Below, one piece after another: positions 7,202 through 13,029 of a DNA stretch of 13,029 bases. Below the pieces are notes generated by a model. That model did no database searches, was not told where the DNA came from, and saw only the letters and a list, made by a program, of their open reading frames with translations. Within the stretch, counting starts at the first letter, position 1, and each line of letters starts with the position of its first letter. Position numbers and translations under genes: made by a program. The stretch is from an uncultured Lentisphaeria bacterium. GTDB lineage: Bacteria; Verrucomicrobiota; Lentisphaeria; Victivallales; UBA1829. The stretch lies in contig CAJMAW010000092.1 of assembly GCA_905211485.1 (NCBI GenBank), forward strand, positions 1 to 13,029. The letters run 5' to 3'.

Positions 7202-7276
7202 TTTATTAACTGTTACGGAGTGATCTTTTCTGACGGAGGATATACGGGCAATGAAAATCTGCGGGGTGGAATCATA

Positions 7277-8143
7277 ATGGGAGAAAACAGAAACGGGAAC
7301 GGAAAGAAGAGACGGCCTGCCCGAAGCAGCGGCAGATTGTTTTTCTGTCTGCTGCTGGCGGTCTGCAGCTGTCTGCTCTGCGCATGCGCCTCCGTGCCCT
7401 ATACAGACCGTTCGCGCCTGATGCTGACGGACCTGGAATATGAAAACAGACTCGGCGCGGAATCCTGGACCGAAGTCTGTTCTGAGGAAAAGGAATCGGC
7501 GGATGCGGAACTGACCGCGCAGGTCGTGCGGGTCGGGAAAAACATAGCCGCGGTTTCCGGACAGGATTCCTTTCAGTGGGAATTCAAACTGTTTGATTCG
7601 TCCGTGGCGAATGCCTTCTGCCTTCCGGGAGGGAAGGTCGCCGTCTATTCGGCGATCGCCGAATACATGGACAACGAGGCGGAACTCGCAGTGGTGATAG
7701 GGCACGAAATCGCCCATGCGGTGGCGCGGCACGGCGGGGAGCGGATCAGCCAGAGCATTCTGCAGGAAATGGGGAAAAACCTTCTTTTTATGGCCTCAGG
7801 CGATTCCGACGAGTCTTCTCTTGCCGCTGTCGCATATGGAATCGTGACGGAATACGGCGTTCTGCTCCCCTACAGCCGGGAGCATGAATATGAAGCCGAC
7901 CGTATCGGCATGATCCTCATGGCCAAGGCGGGATATGATCCCTCCAGCGCCATTGTCTTCTGGGAAAAATTCGGCGGAAGCGGCGGCGGTCTGGAATTTC
8001 TCTCCACGCATCCGCTCAGTGAGAACAGAATTGAACAGATGCGCGGAATTCTGCCTGAAGCCATGGAGTTTTATCAGTCCGCCTCCGTCAAACGCGGGAC
8101 GGGAGCGTCGGTGTCCCGGCGCGGCGGGCAGCAGAAGAAATAA
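7277..8143 (+). CDS. M48 family zinc metalloprotease, lipoprotein
   Basis: Predicted envelope-anchored endopeptidase related to E. coli LoiP/YggG and BepA-type M48 proteases. The 288 residues begin with a basic N-terminus, a hydrophobic signal segment LFFCLLLAVCSCLL and a lipobox-like LCAC, giving Cys37 as the likely lipidated residue. The next segment, CASVPYTDRSRLML, resembles the PxTGRxQLxL stretch found after the Cys in this family. The zinc site is HEIAH (143-147) with the third ligand Glu206 in EYEAD. LSTHPLSENRIEQM (242-255) is the conserved C-terminal motif. The ATG at 7277 (GGGTGG seven bases upstream) gives a proper signal peptide; an upstream GTG at 7220 would place 19 extra residues before it. 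The Arg/Gly/Lys tail from about 272 is not part of the domain. Confidence 0.92.
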   Translation: MGENRNGNGKKRRPARSSGRLFFCLLLAVCSCLLCACASVPYTDRSRLMLTDLEYENRLGAESWTEVCSEEKESADAELTAQVVRVGKNIAAVSGQDSFQWEFKLFDSSVANAFCLPGGKVAVYSAIAEYMDNEAELAVVIGHEIAHAVARHGGERISQSILQEMGKNLLFMASGDSDESSLAAVAYGIVTEYGVLLPYSREHEYEADRIGMILMAKAGYDPSSAIVFWEKFGGSGGGLEFLSTHPLSENRIEQMRGILPEAMEFYQSASVKRGTGASVSRRGGQQKK

Positions 8144-8170
8144 TAAAGAAAGCATCGTCAGATTCTTCCA

Positions 8171-8218
8171 TTCTGTTCTCCGCTCCTGATGCAGGATCTG
8201 GAACAGCAGAAGAGAACA
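8171..8218. other. Hairpin in the M48-oxidoreductase spacer
   Basis: CTGTTC (8173-8178) pairs with GAACAG (8201-8206) around an inner TCCTG-ATG-CAGGA hairpin (8184-8196). TGTTCTC (8174-8180) can instead pair with GAGAACA (8212-8218). There is no T run, so it is not a standard terminator. It may be a processing or attenuation structure, or chance. Confidence 0.25.
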
Positions 8219-8289
8219 CAGGGCGGATACTCTGTCCTCCCCGGGAAGAAGAATGGGATGAGAAAAACGGAAAGGCATAGGGTGGAAAG

Positions 8290-9363
8290 ATGAATATTAT
8301 TGTGATCGGTGCCGGTCCTGCCGGATGGAATGTGGCGAAGAAAATCAAAACCAGTGATCCCGGGAGCCGTGTCCTGATTTTCGATGCGGGCAAAGACGGG
8401 TTTTATGCCAAGATCCGTCTCCCGGAATACCTGGCCGGGAAACTGGAAAGAAGGAGACTCACGATCGCTTCACCAGAACAGATGGCCGCAGCGGGGGTGG
8501 AAGTGCATGCGGGCGAGAAGATTGTCTCGTTCGACACTGTGAAGAAAACCGTCCTTTCCGGGGACGGGAGGGAGTATGGATACGACAAGCTGATCCTGGC
8601 CACCGGCGCGTCAGCGCGTCTTCCTTCTGTGCCCGGTATGGAGGGGACGGCACGGGTGTTGACGCTCCGGAAAATCGAGGATGCCGACGCCATCGCCGGA
8701 TTCTGTACGGAATCCGGACGGGCGCTTGTGCTGGGGGGTGGACTTCTCGGACTTGAAGCAGCATCGGCCCTGAAGGAGCGCGGAATGAATGTGATGATTC
8801 TGGAATGCCAGAACAGACTCCTTCCGCGTCAGCTGACGGAGAACGAATCGGCTTTTCTGTATGAGGAGTTTCAGGCGCGCGGGTTCATGGTGAAACTGGG
8901 CGTGAATGTGAAGCGGGTGGAGGCGCAGCCGGGGAGAGACTCCGGAGCGTCTTCTCCCCTCCCGGCAGAGAACCCGGATGCGTTTCTCCGTGCGGAGCTG
9001 GACAGCGGGGAAGTCCTGGAGGCGGATCTGATGCTGGTGTCCGCCGGAATTCAGAGCGAGACGGCCATGGCCGCCGCCGCGGGATTGGAAGTGAAACGCG
9101 GAATCGTGGTGGATGATACTCTTCGGACAAGTGCCCCGGATGTGTATGCCATCGGAGACTGCGCGGAACTGAACGGGACCGTCGCCGGGCTGTGGGTTGC
9201 TGCAAAAGATCAGGGCGAGGCTCTGGGGGAGATCCTTTGCGGGAAACGAGCTTCGTTCGCTTCTCCCCCCTACAGTCCGCAGCTGAAGATTCCGGGGATT
9301 GATCTGAATGAATTGAGACGGAAAGCGGCGGTGTCCGGGGACGGAGCAGGGGAAGGGGCATGA
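8290..9363 (+). CDS. NAD(P)/FAD-dependent oxidoreductase, class-III pyridine nucleotide-disulfide family
   Basis: Flavoprotein predicted to pass electrons from NAD(P)H to a small redox partner, as rubredoxin reductase, NorW and the NirB N-terminal domain do. The 357 residues carry the FAD-binding GAGPAG (7-12), FYAKIRLPEYLAGK (38-51) typical of the rubredoxin-reductase/NirB branch, ATGAS (104-108), the NAD(P)-binding GGGLLGLEAA (149-158), VYAIGDCAE (285-293) and a closing KIPGIDL (333-339). The active-site Cys pair of class I/II enzymes is absent, as expected for class III. A Ser/Pro-rich insert at about 213-230 looks like a surface loop. No rubredoxin or nitrite-reductase gene is adjacent, so the partner is unknown. 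Its stop overlaps the next start as ATGA, implying translational coupling. Confidence 0.88.
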   Translation: MNIIVIGAGPAGWNVAKKIKTSDPGSRVLIFDAGKDGFYAKIRLPEYLAGKLERRRLTIASPEQMAAAGVEVHAGEKIVSFDTVKKTVLSGDGREYGYDKLILATGASARLPSVPGMEGTARVLTLRKIEDADAIAGFCTESGRALVLGGGLLGLEAASALKERGMNVMILECQNRLLPRQLTENESAFLYEEFQARGFMVKLGVNVKRVEAQPGRDSGASSPLPAENPDAFLRAELDSGEVLEADLMLVSAGIQSETAMAAAAGLEVKRGIVVDDTLRTSAPDVYAIGDCAELNGTVAGLWVAAKDQGEALGEILCGKRASFASPPYSPQLKIPGIDLNELRRKAAVSGDGAGEGA

Positions 9364-9845
9364 GCGGGGAAAAACTCTATTATGAAGACAGGGATCTGAA
9401 GATCACGGACCGTTTTGTGACGGTGTCCAACAAAGTGGTTCTTCCCATCGATGAGATCACTCTGGTGGAGATCGACCACAATTCATTCACGTTTTATCTT
9501 GCCCTGACGGTGAGCGCGGCGTCTTTTGCTCTTCTCTTCGTTCTTCCGTCTCCGCACTATTTCATTCTGATTTTCTGTCTGCTCTGCATCTGGGTCCGTT
9601 ATGAATACGAACATTATGTCGCTCTTTACGTTCATCTGCAGAATGCGTCGAAAAAGAGAATTTTTCTTTGTTCGCTGAGCCGGCGGGAAACTCTCTACCG
9701 CGCGGCGGAAGCCATGACCTGTGCGATTGCCGGTTCCAGAGAGGAAACAGAGGAAAAACGCCTTTCCATTACGGAAACCGTCAAACTGAAGAAGTTCCTG
9801 GCCTCTCTGGAAGACGAGAAACTGGAACCGCCGGAGAAAAGCTGA
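9360..9845 (+). CDS. Small two-helix membrane protein of unknown function
   Basis: The 161-residue product starts in the ATGA overlap with the flavoprotein gene. Residues 1-40 form a beta-rich N-terminus (KLYYEDRDLKITDRFVTVSN, then LPIDEITLVEI). Two hydrophobic helices at about 43-62 and 66-80 follow, then a second beta-like part (YVALYVHL) and a charged helical tail. The arrangement resembles DUF6232-type proteins, in which a short beta domain surrounds a membrane hairpin. That match is from memory and uncertain. Coupling to the oxidoreductase suggests the two are needed together, perhaps to bring the flavoprotein to the membrane; this is inference. Confidence 0.75.
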   Translation: MSGEKLYYEDRDLKITDRFVTVSNKVVLPIDEITLVEIDHNSFTFYLALTVSAASFALLFVLPSPHYFILIFCLLCIWVRYEYEHYVALYVHLQNASKKRIFLCSLSRRETLYRAAEAMTCAIAGSREETEEKRLSITETVKLKKFLASLEDEKLEPPEKS

Positions 9846-9853
9846 AACAGCCG

Positions 9854-9894
9854 TGCCGCCCGTGCATCCGCCATGGCGGATATGCTGCCGCCCG
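9854..9894. repeat. 16-bp perfect palindrome flanked by 9-bp direct repeats
   Basis: ATCCGCCATGGCGGAT (9866-9881) is a perfect palindrome. It sits between two copies of TGCCGCCCG (9854-9862 and 9886-9894). The block starts nine bases after the preceding stop codon. It resembles a small intergenic palindromic element or an operator; other copies in the window were not found. Confidence 0.45.
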
Positions 9895-9972
9895 CGCCGC
9901 AGCAGGAAGAAGAGACGGAATATCCAGAAGAATAGCCCTGCCTGCCCCTTTCCTCCTCTGCCTTTGCGGCGC

Positions 9973-10006
9973 CAGCTTCTGAAGGTGTCCTTACGCAGCT
10001 GTTTTT
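9973..10006 (+). terminator. Possible terminator after the oxidoreductase operon
   Basis: CAGCT (9973-9977) pairs with AGCTG (9997-10001) around an inner AAGG-TGT-CCTT hairpin, and TTTTTCCCC follows at once. The stem is short, so this is a modest call. Confidence 0.35.
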
Positions 10007-10050
10007 CCCCTCCTCTCTTCTTCTCTTCCGGTCCGGGCGGGAAGGGGCGC

Positions 10051-11160
10051 ATGTTTTGGGAAAAAGAGAGGGGGAAAAGCACGCCTGAAGAAAAGTCCCC
10101 CCCGGGAAATCAGAAAAAAAAGATCGATATCATGAAACAGAAGAAAAAAGAAGATACCGGAATATCCCGGATCAGAAATTCTCCCGCCCTGTATACACGG
10201 GAATCTCTGAAAAAAGGAAAATCGGGCAGGAAATCCGTCTCCGGCATTCAGGCAGGAACGGATCTTGTGGTTGTTTTTTCCTCCAGTATCGCCGCCGCTT
10301 CTTCTTCCGTTTCTTCTCCTCCGATGACGGCGGAGGAGAAGGGGCCTGCTGAGCGTTTTTCCGCGGCGGAAAAGGAAAAGAAGAAGGCGAAGGGTGAAAA
10401 AAAAGGAAGGGAAAGGCTGGAGGGCGCCGGAAGCCGCCGTCTTCCTTCCCTCCGTCAGACGCCGCCGCTGCCCGCTCCCTCTGCGGGAGGAGCGGGAAAG
10501 AAAAAGCGGACGGGAGTCCTTCTCCAGTCCGCGGCTCTGCCGTATCTGTGGACGGATGACGGGGAACTCCGCGTGATGCTGGTGACCGCTTCCGGAGGCG
10601 GTCCCTGGATTGTTCCGAAAGGAAACATTGCGAAAAATATGACTCCGTGGGATTCGGCAGCGAAGGAGGCTTTTGAAGAAGCCGGAGTGACCGGAGTCTG
10701 CGAGGAAACGGAAGTCGGGGAATATCTGTTTTCCAAGAACGGGAGCAGGGGGACGGAAATCAGGGTGAAGGTCTATCCGATGGAGCTGACGGGGATTCTG
10801 CCGGAATGGGAGGAGTCCGGACTGCGGAAACGCCGTCTTTTCCTTCTTTCGTCCGCGGCGCGGGTCGTCCGGGAGCCGGGGCTGAGCGTCCTTCTGAAAG
10901 AGTTCCGTCCCCCGAAGAGAGAAGGAGAAAACGCTGCAGGGGCCGTCCCGGATCCCCCCGCCGTTTCTGCGGATTTGCCAGATCCCGTTCTCCTTTTTGC
11001 CGGAGAGGGAAAAAGAAAAGAAAAAACGGAGGAAAAAAAAGAAAAGGAAAAGGGACACCATCCCGATTCCGGGAGAAAAAAGGGGGAAAAAGAAAAGAAG
11101 AAAAAAGGAAGCGGGGGAAAAAAGGGAAAAAAAGGAGAGGTGAAATCCTATGGGGCTTGA
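10051..11160 (+). CDS. Nudix hydrolase with long charged N- and C-terminal arms
   Basis: Predicted to split nucleoside-diphosphate-linked or diphosphoinositol-type phosphoanhydrides with a divalent metal. From this start the product is 369 residues. The Nudix core is about residues 154-285: SAALPYLW, ELRVMLVTAS, GPWIVPKGN, then the Nudix box ending in AAKEAFEEAGV, and later EIRVKVYPMEL. The box follows the DIPP/Ap4A-like pattern PKG...AaREayEEaGv; the first Glu is replaced and the Arg is Lys, while the metal-binding EE pair is kept. The arms (about 150 and 75 residues) are rich in Lys, Glu, Gly and Ser, and the last 50 residues are almost all Lys/Glu/Gly. The start is uncertain: ATG 10051 has GGAAGGGG just upstream, while 10132 and 10324 lack a clear ribosome site and a GTG at 9853 overlaps the palindrome. 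The 3' end overlaps the CYTH gene by 11 bp. Confidence 0.75.
   Translation: MFWEKERGKSTPEEKSPPGNQKKKIDIMKQKKKEDTGISRIRNSPALYTRESLKKGKSGRKSVSGIQAGTDLVVVFSSSIAAASSSVSSPPMTAEEKGPAERFSAAEKEKKKAKGEKKGRERLEGAGSRRLPSLRQTPPLPAPSAGGAGKKKRTGVLLQSAALPYLWTDDGELRVMLVTASGGGPWIVPKGNIAKNMTPWDSAAKEAFEEAGVTGVCEETEVGEYLFSKNGSRGTEIRVKVYPMELTGILPEWEESGLRKRRLFLLSSAARVVREPGLSVLLKEFRPPKREGENAAGAVPDPPAVSADLPDPVLLFAGEGKRKEKTEEKKEKEKGHHPDSGRKKGEKEKKKKGSGGKKGKKGEVKSYGA
11002..11140 (+). repeat. Long polypurine tracts in the 3' end of the Nudix gene
   Basis: Positions 11002-11055 are purine except for one C, and 11071-11140 are purine except for one C (41 bases uninterrupted at 11071-11111). They encode the Lys/Glu/Gly tail and end in the ribosome site of the CYTH gene. 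Confidence 0.8.
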
Positions 11161-11662
11161 GATTGAACGGAAATTCCTGCCTGCGGATGATTCCTGGAAA
11201 AGATCGGCGGAGGGAAGGACTCTGTACCGGCAGTCCTATGTGCCGACGGAAAACGGAGTGACTTTCCGGATCCGCCGGGCCGGTGAGAAAGGTTTTCTCA
11301 CGCTCAAAGGCCTGTCCAGAGGAACTGTCCGGGACGAATATGAATATCCCATCCCCGCCTCCGACGCGGATGAAATGCTGGAAAAGTTCTGCCTCCGCCC
11401 TCTGGTCGAAAAATACCGTTACCGGGTCTTCTTCGAGGGCTGGCTCTGGGAAATCGACGAATTCCTCGGAGAAAATGAGGGGCTTGTCCTGGCGGAAATA
11501 GAACTGGATTCCCCGGACAGTCTTTTCCCGCATCCTCCCTGGCTGGGACGGGAAGTCACCGGAATTCCCTCCTATTACAATTCGTATCTGCAAGCGCATC
11601 CTTTCCGGAGCTGGAACAGAGAAGATGATGGAGCAGAAAAGCCGCAAAGGGAAGAAGGATGA
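11150..11662 (+). CDS. CYTH domain protein (triphosphate tunnel metalloenzyme)
   Basis: Member of the CYTH/TTM family, whose enzymes hydrolyse inorganic triphosphate, thiamine triphosphate or other triphosphates, or make cyclic AMP, inside an eight-strand tunnel. The 170 residues carry EIERKF (4-9) at the N-terminus, TFRIRR (38-43), TLKG (51-54), RDEYEYPI (61-68), EKYRYRV (87-93), WEIDEF (100-105) and LAEIEL (114-119). These supply the alternating acidic and basic tunnel residues. The length is typical of stand-alone bacterial CYTH proteins. The start lies after GGAGAGGTG and overlaps the Nudix gene by 11 bp, so translation is probably coupled. The substrate is not readable from sequence; inorganic triphosphatase is the default for such short members. 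Confidence 0.9.
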   Translation: MGLEIERKFLPADDSWKRSAEGRTLYRQSYVPTENGVTFRIRRAGEKGFLTLKGLSRGTVRDEYEYPIPASDADEMLEKFCLRPLVEKYRYRVFFEGWLWEIDEFLGENEGLVLAEIELDSPDSLFPHPPWLGREVTGIPSYYNSYLQAHPFRSWNREDDGAEKPQREEG

Positions 11663-11664
11663 AC

Positions 11665-11695
11665 GCCGGAAAAAAGCGGCATCCTGCATTCCGGC
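11665..11695 (+). terminator. Hairpin at the end of the CYTH gene, possible terminator
   Basis: GCCGGAA (11665-11671) and TTCCGGC (11689-11695) pair perfectly with a 17-nt loop, starting two bases after the stop codon. Only TGTTT follows, so termination would be weak. Confidence 0.35.
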
Positions 11696-11953
11696 TGTTT
11701 CGCAGAAGATTTTTGCCAGGCGGCTTCCTTCTCTCTTCTTTCGGACCGTCTGCATTCCGGCAAAAGAAAAATACCGCTGGGGAGTCGGGCATTTTCTTTC
11801 CCTCTCTCTCCCTCTTTTCCCTCTGCTCCTTTTTCTTTTTCCCCTTCATCATCATTTCCGTATGAGGACAAAGGACGCAACGCCGCCGTGCCTTTCCTTT
11901 CAGTCTGATCTGCATTGTCCTGCCGCTTTCCTTTTCCCGGATGCCTTTCATGT

Positions 11954-11988
11954 CCCGGAAATTTCGGGGAAAACGACGTTTTTCCGGG
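11954..11988 (+). terminator. Hairpin with nested inner stem in the spacer
   Basis: CCCGGAAA (11954-11961) pairs with TTTCCGGG (11981-11988). An inner AAC-GAC-GTT can form inside, and AACGCTTTTTCCC follows. It could terminate read-through from the Nudix-CYTH operon ahead of the next gene. Confidence 0.3.
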
Positions 11989-12102
11989 AACGCTTTTTCC
12001 CTTCTTCCTGATTTTCCGGATCCTGCGCATCCTGATTTCCACTGGGAGAAAGATGCGGGAAAGAGGAAAAGCATGTTTTTTTCACCGGAGAAGCCGCCGA
12101 AA

Positions 12103-12132
12103 CTGGCAAAGAGAAAGATTGTGATGTATATT
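12103..12132 (+). promoter_or_regulatory. Possible promoter for the LysM/M14 gene
   Basis: CTGGCA (12103-12108) and TATATT (12127-12132) are 18 nt apart, about 30 bp before the ATG at 12164. The -10 matches 5 of 6 consensus bases and the -35 matches 4 of 6. Confidence 0.3.
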
Positions 12133-12163
12133 GAAACAAAGATCCGGCATCAGGAGATATGCG

Positions 12164-13029
12164 ATGAAACCCTGTTATACATACAAAGGTCGCCCGCTGA
12201 CTCCCTCGGGAAATGGAAAGAGGTACTCTTCCGGGAGAAAAGGGGGAGTGTTCCGCAGGATTTTCTATCTGGTGCTAGCTCTCGGTCTTCTGGCGGCGGC
12301 GCTCGCTGGGGGCTGGGAATTGACAAAAACATTCCGCGGCATGTCCCGCGAAACAGACGCAGGGGAAAACGGCATTGCCCGGGAAACCCGGGAACTGATC
12401 CGTTCGGGTCTTCTTTCCGGGAAATCCTCCGAAGGGGAGAAAAACGCTCCGGGAGAAGAGGCCGCCCTGTACCGGGATCTGTACAGCGATTATCGCGTCG
12501 GCCGCTATGCGGAAGCCCGGGAAAAAGCGCGCAGACTGCTTTCCGGGATCGGACGCGATCACGGACTGTATCTGCGGAGCTCCATCATTCTCGGGCGTTC
12601 GAGCATGGCGCTGTATTACGGGCGGGCGGATTCTCCGGGGCTGACCGTGTATACCGTGAAGAGCGGCGACACACTCTGGACTATCGCGCAGATGCATGGC
12701 AGCAGCGTCGATGCGATAGAGACGGCAAACCCCGGCATAGTCCCGGAGAGGATGAGCGCGGGGGAGTATGTCACTGTGCCGCTGCCGTTTCCGGTCGTGC
12801 CGATAGATATAAGCTGGTCGTCGGCGCTCGTGGGCTACTGCGTGCGCGGGCTTGCCGCGCGCTATCCGTTCATCTCCGCCGGGGACATCGGCAAGAGCGT
12901 GATGGGCCGTCCGCTCTGGCGGCTGAGTCTCGGCACGGGGGAGAACCGCGTGCTGTATAACGCCTCGCACCACGCGAACGAATGGATATGCACGCCGGTG
13001 CTCATGAAGTTTGCCGAGGAGCTATGTCA
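12164..13029 (+). CDS. Membrane-anchored LysM / M14-family peptidase, hybrid-looking, 3'-truncated
   Basis: The frame runs open to the right edge (288 complete codons). The ATG has AGGAG seven bases upstream. Order: a basic cytoplasmic N-terminus, one membrane helix at about 33-50 (FYLVLALGLLAAALAGG), a linker with a helical, TPR-like stretch (about 99-155), a LysM domain starting TVYTVKSGDTLWTIA (161-175), then PLPFPVVPIDI and the start of a carboxypeptidase domain. That domain carries RYPF...IGKSVMGRPLW and HHANEW (269-274), whose His270-Ala-Asn-Glu273 supplies two zinc ligands. This LysM-M14 arrangement is that of gamma-D-glutamyl-meso-diaminopimelate peptidases, which cut peptidoglycan stem peptides and are common in Firmicutes. 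From about residue 163 the codon use changes sharply (ATA for Ile, AGC/TCG for Ser). A genuine fusion or a contig chimera is therefore possible. Confidence 0.8.
   Translation, partial: MKPCYTYKGRPLTPSGNGKRYSSGRKGGVFRRIFYLVLALGLLAAALAGGWELTKTFRGMSRETDAGENGIARETRELIRSGLLSGKSSEGEKNAPGEEAALYRDLYSDYRVGRYAEAREKARRLLSGIGRDHGLYLRSSIILGRSSMALYYGRADSPGLTVYTVKSGDTLWTIAQMHGSSVDAIETANPGIVPERMSAGEYVTVPLPFPVVPIDISWSSALVGYCVRGLAARYPFISAGDIGKSVMGRPLWRLSLGTGENRVLYNASHHANEWICTPVLMKFAEELC

Larger units (their letters stand above)
6844..7276. other. Divergent intergenic region between fabB and the M48 protease gene
   Basis: No gene is seen in this 433-bp span. The fabB side is AT-rich with promoter elements on both strands. 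The middle is a GA-rich purine tract (7080-7142, three C interruptions). A 9-bp inverted repeat TTCCCGGGC (7045-7053) / GCCCGGGAA (7076-7084) could fold in the M48 leader; it lacks a T run and so is not an intrinsic terminator. A GTG at 7220 is in frame with the M48 gene but is not preferred as its start. Confidence 0.6.
11663..12163. other. Pyrimidine-rich intergenic region
   Basis: No gene is supported in this 501-bp span; the open frames here read as Phe/Leu/Arg low-complexity strings. It contains a 7-bp hairpin two bases after the CYTH stop, a pyrimidine tract at 11792-11847 with one interrupting G, a hairpin cluster near 11954-11988, and a possible promoter for the last gene. Confidence 0.6.

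Noticed and set aside
9991..11061. 356-codon minus-strand frame opposite the Nudix gene
   Set aside because: Phe/Arg/Ser-rich mirror of the purine-rich coding strand; the Nudix motifs are on the + strand.
10760..11755. 331-codon minus-strand frame opposite the Nudix 3' end and CYTH
   Set aside because: Antisense to the CYTH domain, with long Phe/Pro runs from the pyrimidine strand.
11625..12011. Small + strand frame overlapping the CYTH 3' end
   Set aside because: Low-complexity Leu/Phe run from a pyrimidine tract, no convincing ribosome site and no domain.
11941..12960. Long + strand open frame of 339 codons across the spacer and the last gene
   Set aside because: It is Arg/Gly/Ser low complexity with no domain. 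The frame starting at 12164 gives a ribosome site, a membrane helix, LysM and M14 motifs, so the longer frame is its shadow.

Overview
The window reads as chromosomal DNA of a Gram-negative bacterium of moderately high GC. The signs are a lipobox lipoprotein protease, a FabB-type ketosynthase, AT-rich promoters and GA-rich or CT-rich spacers. The gene mix would fit a PVC-group organism such as Lentisphaerota, but that is an impression from protein style and not a placement. No rRNA, tRNA, CRISPR array, transposase or phage gene was seen.

Layout. (1) Positions 1-1730, + strand: the 3' end of a membrane-protein gene, then ruvB. (2) 1731-2321: a noncoding stretch between convergent ruvB and rpsO. 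It holds a tandem repeat, a 147-nt segment with RNA-like self-complementarity, and terminators for both flanking genes. (3) rpsO (S15) on the minus strand, divergent from a D-aminoacylase-type N-acyl-D-amino-acid deacylase whose 3' end overlaps the convergent dus gene by 26 bp. (4) Minus strand: a FabB-type ketosynthase followed by a tRNA-dihydrouridine synthase. (5) 6844-7276: a divergent regulatory region. (6) + strand: an M48 lipoprotein protease, a class-III pyridine-nucleotide flavoprotein coupled by ATGA to a small two-helix membrane protein, then a Nudix hydrolase with long charged tails overlapping a CYTH-domain gene. (7) 11663-12163: a pyrimidine-rich spacer. (8) A membrane-anchored LysM/M14 peptidase gene that runs off the right edge.

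Most genes are housekeeping: Holliday-junction migration, ribosome, tRNA modification, fatty-acid elongation, envelope proteolysis. The Nudix-CYTH pair suggests linked phosphoanhydride/triphosphate metabolism. The points most worth a second look are the abrupt change of codon usage inside the last gene (domain swap or contig chimera), the structured segment at 1864-2010, the charged arms of the Nudix protein, and the long polypurine/polypyrimidine tracts in several spacers and gene ends.
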